From the NCBI GenBank assembly GCA_900708905.1, contig CAADRB010000039.1, positions 945,599 to 1,009,598 of the forward strand: a DNA stretch of 64,000 bases. Direction: 5' to 3'. This document shows positions 59,641 through 64,000 of this stretch, piece by piece. The DNA is from Hymenolepis diminuta. Lineage: Eukaryota; Platyhelminthes; Cestoda; Cyclophyllidea; Hymenolepididae. A program made the translations under genes and the position numbers. Positions within the stretch are counted from its first letter, which is position 1. Each line of letters begins with the position of its first letter. The notes beneath the pieces were generated by a model, which was not told the DNA's origin, made no database searches, and saw nothing but the letters and a program-made list of their open reading frames with translations.

Positions 59641-59995
59641 CTCAAGAGGTCTTAAACTTATCGTGAAAATTTTGAGCACAAAAATGGTATATATCAGACA
59701 ATTCCACATCGTTTTCAACGCGCACTGATTACATAAATTTCGTAGGAAGGCAAAAGGAGGATAAGCCAATCGATAAAGAGGTTCCAGAGTGAAAGAATAG
59801 GCAATGTTACAGGGACATTATTAATATTAATAAAATGCAAGGTCAGTCACAATGGCATACAATTTCATGTCGTCAGTGAAATCAAATGCAGTGCGTGAAA
59901 AAAAAGTGAGGATGTCAAATGTTGGAGAGGAATCGCGTTACCTAGGAAAGGGAAGAAGATTGTACAAGTTACATATAGAGAAGGCGAAAATCAAC

Positions 59996-61070
59996 CTAGC
60001 TCTCATCAGTGGGAGCAACAGCGTCACCGTTTAGATGAGTTCTATCGCCATTTAAAAGCGAATCAGCCTCATTAATAACCAAATCGGTAATCTTTTCAGA
60101 AATACCCATATCAACCTCATATGATTCTGGTTGTGCTGGCTCCTCCTGTAAAATAAACAATATGTTGGGTTCATTATTTCATGATCATAAACTAAAGGCA
60201 TGACATATCAACGAAGACTTACATCATAAGAAACACGGTTGCCATTCTGCTTAATTCCCTCTTGCTCTTCTTTAGGCTCTTCCTCTTCAACAAATTGCTC
60301 TTCGCCAATATTGGTATGAACTTCCTCGGTTGGAGGGCAAAGTTCAACAACTGGTTCAACCGTTTGTTCTACCTCAGGGATTTCTGGAACGGCGGTTCCT
60401 TGATCAACCTTCGGGACCTCTTCAGATGGAATCTGGACATCACCAGTTTCCGCTAGGGGCGGAGTTTCTTCCTTTTTCTATTTAGAAAGGCAAGGAGACT
60501 GATTAACCCCAAAGCCAAGAAAGTGGCTGAACAAAAAAGGTGATAAACAAACCCCTTCCTCAGTGATAACCAGCTTGGCTTCTTCAACGGCGGGTTCTAC
60601 TGGTTTTTCCTCAGTAGACGTAGGCTTCTTTGGAGTTTTGGCCTTTTTGAAAGAGATTTTCTTATGAATCCAGTTAATGGGATTCGCCTTCTTCTGCTAT
60701 AAATAGAAAAGGCATCAACAAGATTTAACATAGACAATGATATGCGAATAAACGAAGAGAAACATACTTTGATTTCTGCAATGCTGCCATTAGCTGGGAT
60801 TGTTTCGGCTGTGATATCTACAGCAGCTTGACAGTCACCATTAGATTCCGTCACTACATCGATAGGAGGAACTGCCTCCCCATTTCCATTCTCTCCGTTC
60901 GATTTCAACTGTGTGATAACCTCTGTGCCAGCGTTAACAGTCTGCAATTTTACAAACAAAACGGTTAATCCTGAGTCCAAATAAGCGAAATCAAAACAAA
61001 ACAGATACTGTTTACTCACCGTCTCAGCATTCTCGGGAGTTATAACAAGCTTGGAAGACTTTCCTCCCAT
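59996..61070 (-). CDS. Myristoylated acidic scaffold-like protein (AKAP12/MARCKS type)
   Basis: Complete gene, 257 residues. Exons in transcription order: 61070-61020, 60941-60768, 60696-60553, 60477-60223, 60145-59996 (TAG). Four introns of 71-78 bp, all GT..AG and phase 0. The start MGGKSSKLV fits N-myristoylation (G2, S6). Residues about 76-123 (exon 3) contain NWIHKKISFKKAKTPKKP, close to the basic WSK motif W.SFKK..TPKK of AKAP12 and comparable with a MARCKS effector domain, so membrane or calmodulin binding is plausible. Exon 4 is Glu/Pro/Val-rich and disordered. Exon 5 has GISEKITDLVINEADSLL, an amphipathic helix with spacing like PKA-RII-binding helices. KLVITPE (exon 1) and KLVITEE (exon 3 end) look like an internal repeat. 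The scaffold role is inference; the gene structure is seen directly. No damage is visible. Confidence 0.78.
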
Positions 61071-61290
61071 TGTAAATCAATAAGTTAACGAAAAACAGAC
61101 GAGAGAGCGTACAAGTCCAGCAAGGACACGAGAACAACGGAAGTTAGTGAATAAACGCTCTGCACTAGTGTATGCGACCTACGACTGACTCAGTCGTGCT
61201 CCTATTGGTCCGAGGGAGTGCACATAAGGTATGTGGACAGACAGTCATAGTAGCTGCATGACGCATCTGGGCACAAGTGGACCAATGAGT
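61071..61290 (-). promoter_or_regulatory. Promoter-like region of the scaffold-like gene
   Basis: Locally G+C-richer DNA directly upstream. It holds a 17-bp perfect palindrome ACGACTGACTCAGTCGT (61,181-61,197) with an AP-1-type TGACTCA at its centre, and two CCAAT-box motifs in opposite orientation (61,204-61,208 and 61,282-61,286). No clear TATA box. The 5' UTR shows no AG acceptor right before the ATG, so spliced-leader addition is not indicated. Confidence 0.45.
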
Positions 61291-64000
61291 TGGCTACATG
61301 CGCGTACGCACGCACGTGTTAAGTATTCACGAATAAGTGTGCGGCTGTTAGTGGGACAGACAGAGAGAGAAATTAATTGGGAGCGTGTTTTAAACTTTGA
61401 AGTCATGCTTTCCATACTAGTTTATTGTGAGCTTTAGTGGTCTTCGAATGTGTTTTTCTATGTTTGCGTCATCTGGTTTATCGTTGTGAATGTCCACTTA
61501 TATCTCCCTGTTTACGCTGATGTTTGGTCTCCGTTTTGCTTATTTTTTGGGTAATTCTGGTGGGCCTTAGGGGAATGCTTGTGGGGCGGATATTGTATTA
61601 CCGATGCGGTGTTGATTAGATTCAAGTTACCGCAATGTTTAAGTCTAACCAGGGTCGTTCGGATCATGTACTAAGAAGACGAACTTATTTTTTGGCTTAG
61701 TGATAAACTTGCTACTGGTCTTTCAAGCGGTATTTGCTCAAGTTTGTTTGATAGACAATTGTGTTAATAAAACTGGCTAGAGTTGGATTCTCTGAGAAAT
61801 GGTGTGCTATTATGGTTCGTAATCTTCATTCAATGCATTCCATCTTTACCCTCCTTTTCTAATGCCCTTATGATATAGTACGCAGATTCTTATTGGCTTA
61901 TTGTCCGTCGAGTTACTGAATTTGAACAGGTTATATCAGTGGAATAAACAGATCCGTACCTTTAAGTTCTAGCATTTAGAGCACAGAAATTTGGTATTCA
62001 GAGGTGCTTTAGAGTTTTTACGTTATTTTTGAGGATTCTTTTAAGAAGTGATCTTGAATCGCAATGGTTGAGGAAGGCGTTCTATTAATTGTTACATACT
62101 AGACCTCCGATTGGGGTTTTTGGAGCTATTGTTAGAGCATTGTTTTTTTTCATGTAGTTTTAGCATTGGGTTTTGCAAGTTTCCCACAACTGTGTTCACT
62201 TTTTATTTCAGTTCATTTACAATTGAGGAGTACCCTCGTTATTTTAGAATGCTTTGCTTCTTTGTCTGGTTAGTTATTAGGGTCGGCATTCTGCTTGACC
62301 CGCTGAAGTATGAGTAAGCGTTGAGTTCACAATACCTGAATAGAGCCAACCAAGTTGTATCGATTGCACAGGTATTATGAGAAAGCAGAGATCTGAATTA
62401 TCTTTTAGGCTTTTTTATTCTTAAGGTCATGGAAACACGAGTGATAATACCACAAATGTTTGTCAGCTCCGCGCTACCGATGAAACCCAATTATGTGGTT
62501 ATTTTTAACATCAGTTGCTGATATGATCGCCATTTTTTTAAGGTATGGTCTCTCAGCTTCAACTGCTGACTCAGTTAAGAGTTTCACTGCGCTTACTTGA
62601 GCTCACTTAGCCACACTAATTTTACAACAAAGGAGCAGAACAGTTTATCAAATTATCATAGACTGATATCATTATCAATCAAGATGGCCATGAGTAGAAC
62701 GCTTAGTATGGCGGGACACCAATGTTAACAGGTTCATGGGGCGTTTACTGATTTTGATGATCGAAGAGTAAAAAGCGTAGTCTTCATTTTAGAAGTGTAT
62801 TGCGTCCACGAGCGGAGTAAAAATGATAAGAATTATGTAATGAGATTTAAGAGTTTCGGAAGTCGGTTAAGGATGACAATGCGAAGAAAAATTGTACACA
62901 TTCCAATCACTGGATGGCATCTAAACACGCGAAGTGGCAAAATTTCCCAATAAGGGATGAAACGGGAGATCGAATAAGAGGTCAGGATTCTAAGAGTCTT
63001 GTTTAAGTTGAATTCTGTGAATATTAAGTTGTCCTCTCTCCCATTATGGCTATAATTTGCTTTCCAATGTCCAAGCGTTCCATATTTCTTGAACTTGTTC
63101 CCTGGATTTCTTGGTGATTTCATGTTCGCCATATTCGGGGCTTTTTGGTCAGTAGATTTAAACAACCAGTTGGGTATGCCATTTAGAATCGTTTATATCG
63201 TTTGGCCATTTCTACTTATAGCCAACATCAAATAGATAAGCCTAGTAAATCTCTTTTAAAGGAAACTATAATAAGGATTTAATATGATCGGAGTTTTAGC
63301 AGATAACAGAATATCTAAGCTCCTTGTAGTCTTACTGATGCTCATTTTACACATCCGATACTTAAGGTCTAGTAATGCTTGAGTGAAGGCCCATTTGATT
63401 GTGTCTGTCTATATAGGACTTTAATAAGTTATTAAGTTATAATTGAAAGTCATTAGATTTGAGTATTCAATATATTTCCTAGGAGTTATATCTGTTTTTC
63501 GCATTTTTGATACCAACAAAGGTTCTAAACTCTACCCACTTAAATCTTTAAGAAAGAGAAATTGAAGTCTGTAGCCGGAAAATGAGGCTTTCATTTTGGT
63601 ATTTCTTTTTTCTCATCCTTTCTGATATTCCGATTAGATATACCCCATTTTAAAGTTATCTAGTTTTTTTAATATTTTGAATAAACGACAGTGTAGATTT
63701 ATCCTGTTTATTCTCCTATTCTAACATTGATGTGCTCATTCGCTTCGTCAATAATTTTGAACTTTGGCTGCTCTTAGAAGTCATGTTTCCCTTTGAGTCA
63801 TCTTGAAATTTTTAGGCCCACGGCAGCAAATGCTTTTCTGTACTGCTCTTTGGAAGAAGAGGGATGCCAAGAGTGGTCCTTCAAACCACTTACTAGTTGA
63901 CTTTAAGGGTATATGCGCTATTACTTTATGAATATCTTCATATCGCTTATTTATCCATGGACCTTAAACTCTCCCCTAAACTGCAAACTAATATTGCCCA
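61291..64000. other. Intergenic DNA to window end
   Basis: No gene recognised. A possible gag fossil is at 63,052-63,096 (separate entry). Remaining frames are short and without family features. Confidence 0.5.
63052..63096 (-). pseudogene. Fossil retroelement gag zinc knuckle
   Basis: Inside a 110-codon minus frame, KFKKYGTLGHWKANY has the spacing of a CCHC knuckle (C..CG.LGHW...C) with the glycine, histidine and surrounding residues kept but all three cysteines replaced by K or Y. Likely an old gag remnant; no other element parts were found nearby. Confidence 0.35.

Noticed and set aside
39308..61192. Enrichment of AP-1 type TGA(C/G)TCA motifs in G+C-rich patches
   Set aside because: Roughly fifteen hits against about eight expected for 64 kb; they also occur in AT-rich DNA, so apart from the palindromic site at 61,181 this is not convincing.
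1..64000. CRISPR arrays, operons, rRNA genes
   Set aside because: None seen; the spliced genes and TE types are eukaryotic.

Overview
The window is AT-rich animal nuclear DNA with spliced genes, very short introns (34, 49, 65-88 bp) next to multi-kilobase ones, two intronless seven-helix receptors, a mariner element and several decayed Ty3/gypsy elements. The receptor type, intron sizes and TE mix point to a flatworm, most likely a tapeworm (cestode). This is an inference from gene style; no species-diagnostic marker is present.

Layout. 1-6.6 kb: AT-rich DNA, then a decayed multi-exon C2H2 zinc-finger gene (about 3.5-6.6 kb) with a 1.3-kb mariner copy between its exons. 8.6-9.6 kb: an intronless divergent GPCR. 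11.0-11.8 kb: dispersed repeats with coding-like remnants. 12,320-24,730: the largest structure in the window, a palindrome of two 5,926-bp arms with no difference wherever compared, around a 559-base N gap. Beyond both outer ends the two sides still resemble each other, at clearly lower identity. 25.5-26.0 kb: an LTR with several primer-binding-site-like repeats beside it. 27.5-28.6 kb: a second GPCR, paralogous to the first and on the same strand. 29.4-32.1 kb: a broken gypsy pol (-). 34.6 and 44.65 kb: two diverged solo LTRs of one family. 35.5-38.3 kb: a five-exon centrin-like EF-hand gene with other exon-like sequence in its long third intron. 38-52 kb: long AT-rich intergenic DNA with SINE-like fragments. 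52.9-56.4 kb: a gypsy copy (-) with both short LTRs, a PPT and a PBS-like site. 58-59.6 kb: a dispersed repeat copy and an unassigned coding-like remnant. 60.0-61.07 kb (-): a complete five-exon gene for a 257-residue acidic protein with a myristoylation-type N-terminus, a WSK-like basic segment and a C-terminal amphipathic helix, suggesting a small membrane-tethered scaffold of AKAP12/MARCKS type.

The genes do not form a pathway. Four host loci look functional (two orphan-type GPCRs, the centrin, the acidic scaffold-like protein); a zinc-finger gene is a relic; the rest is TE-derived or featureless. The palindrome is the main item to verify: it is either a genuine long inverted repeat homogenised by conversion or a scaffold artefact.
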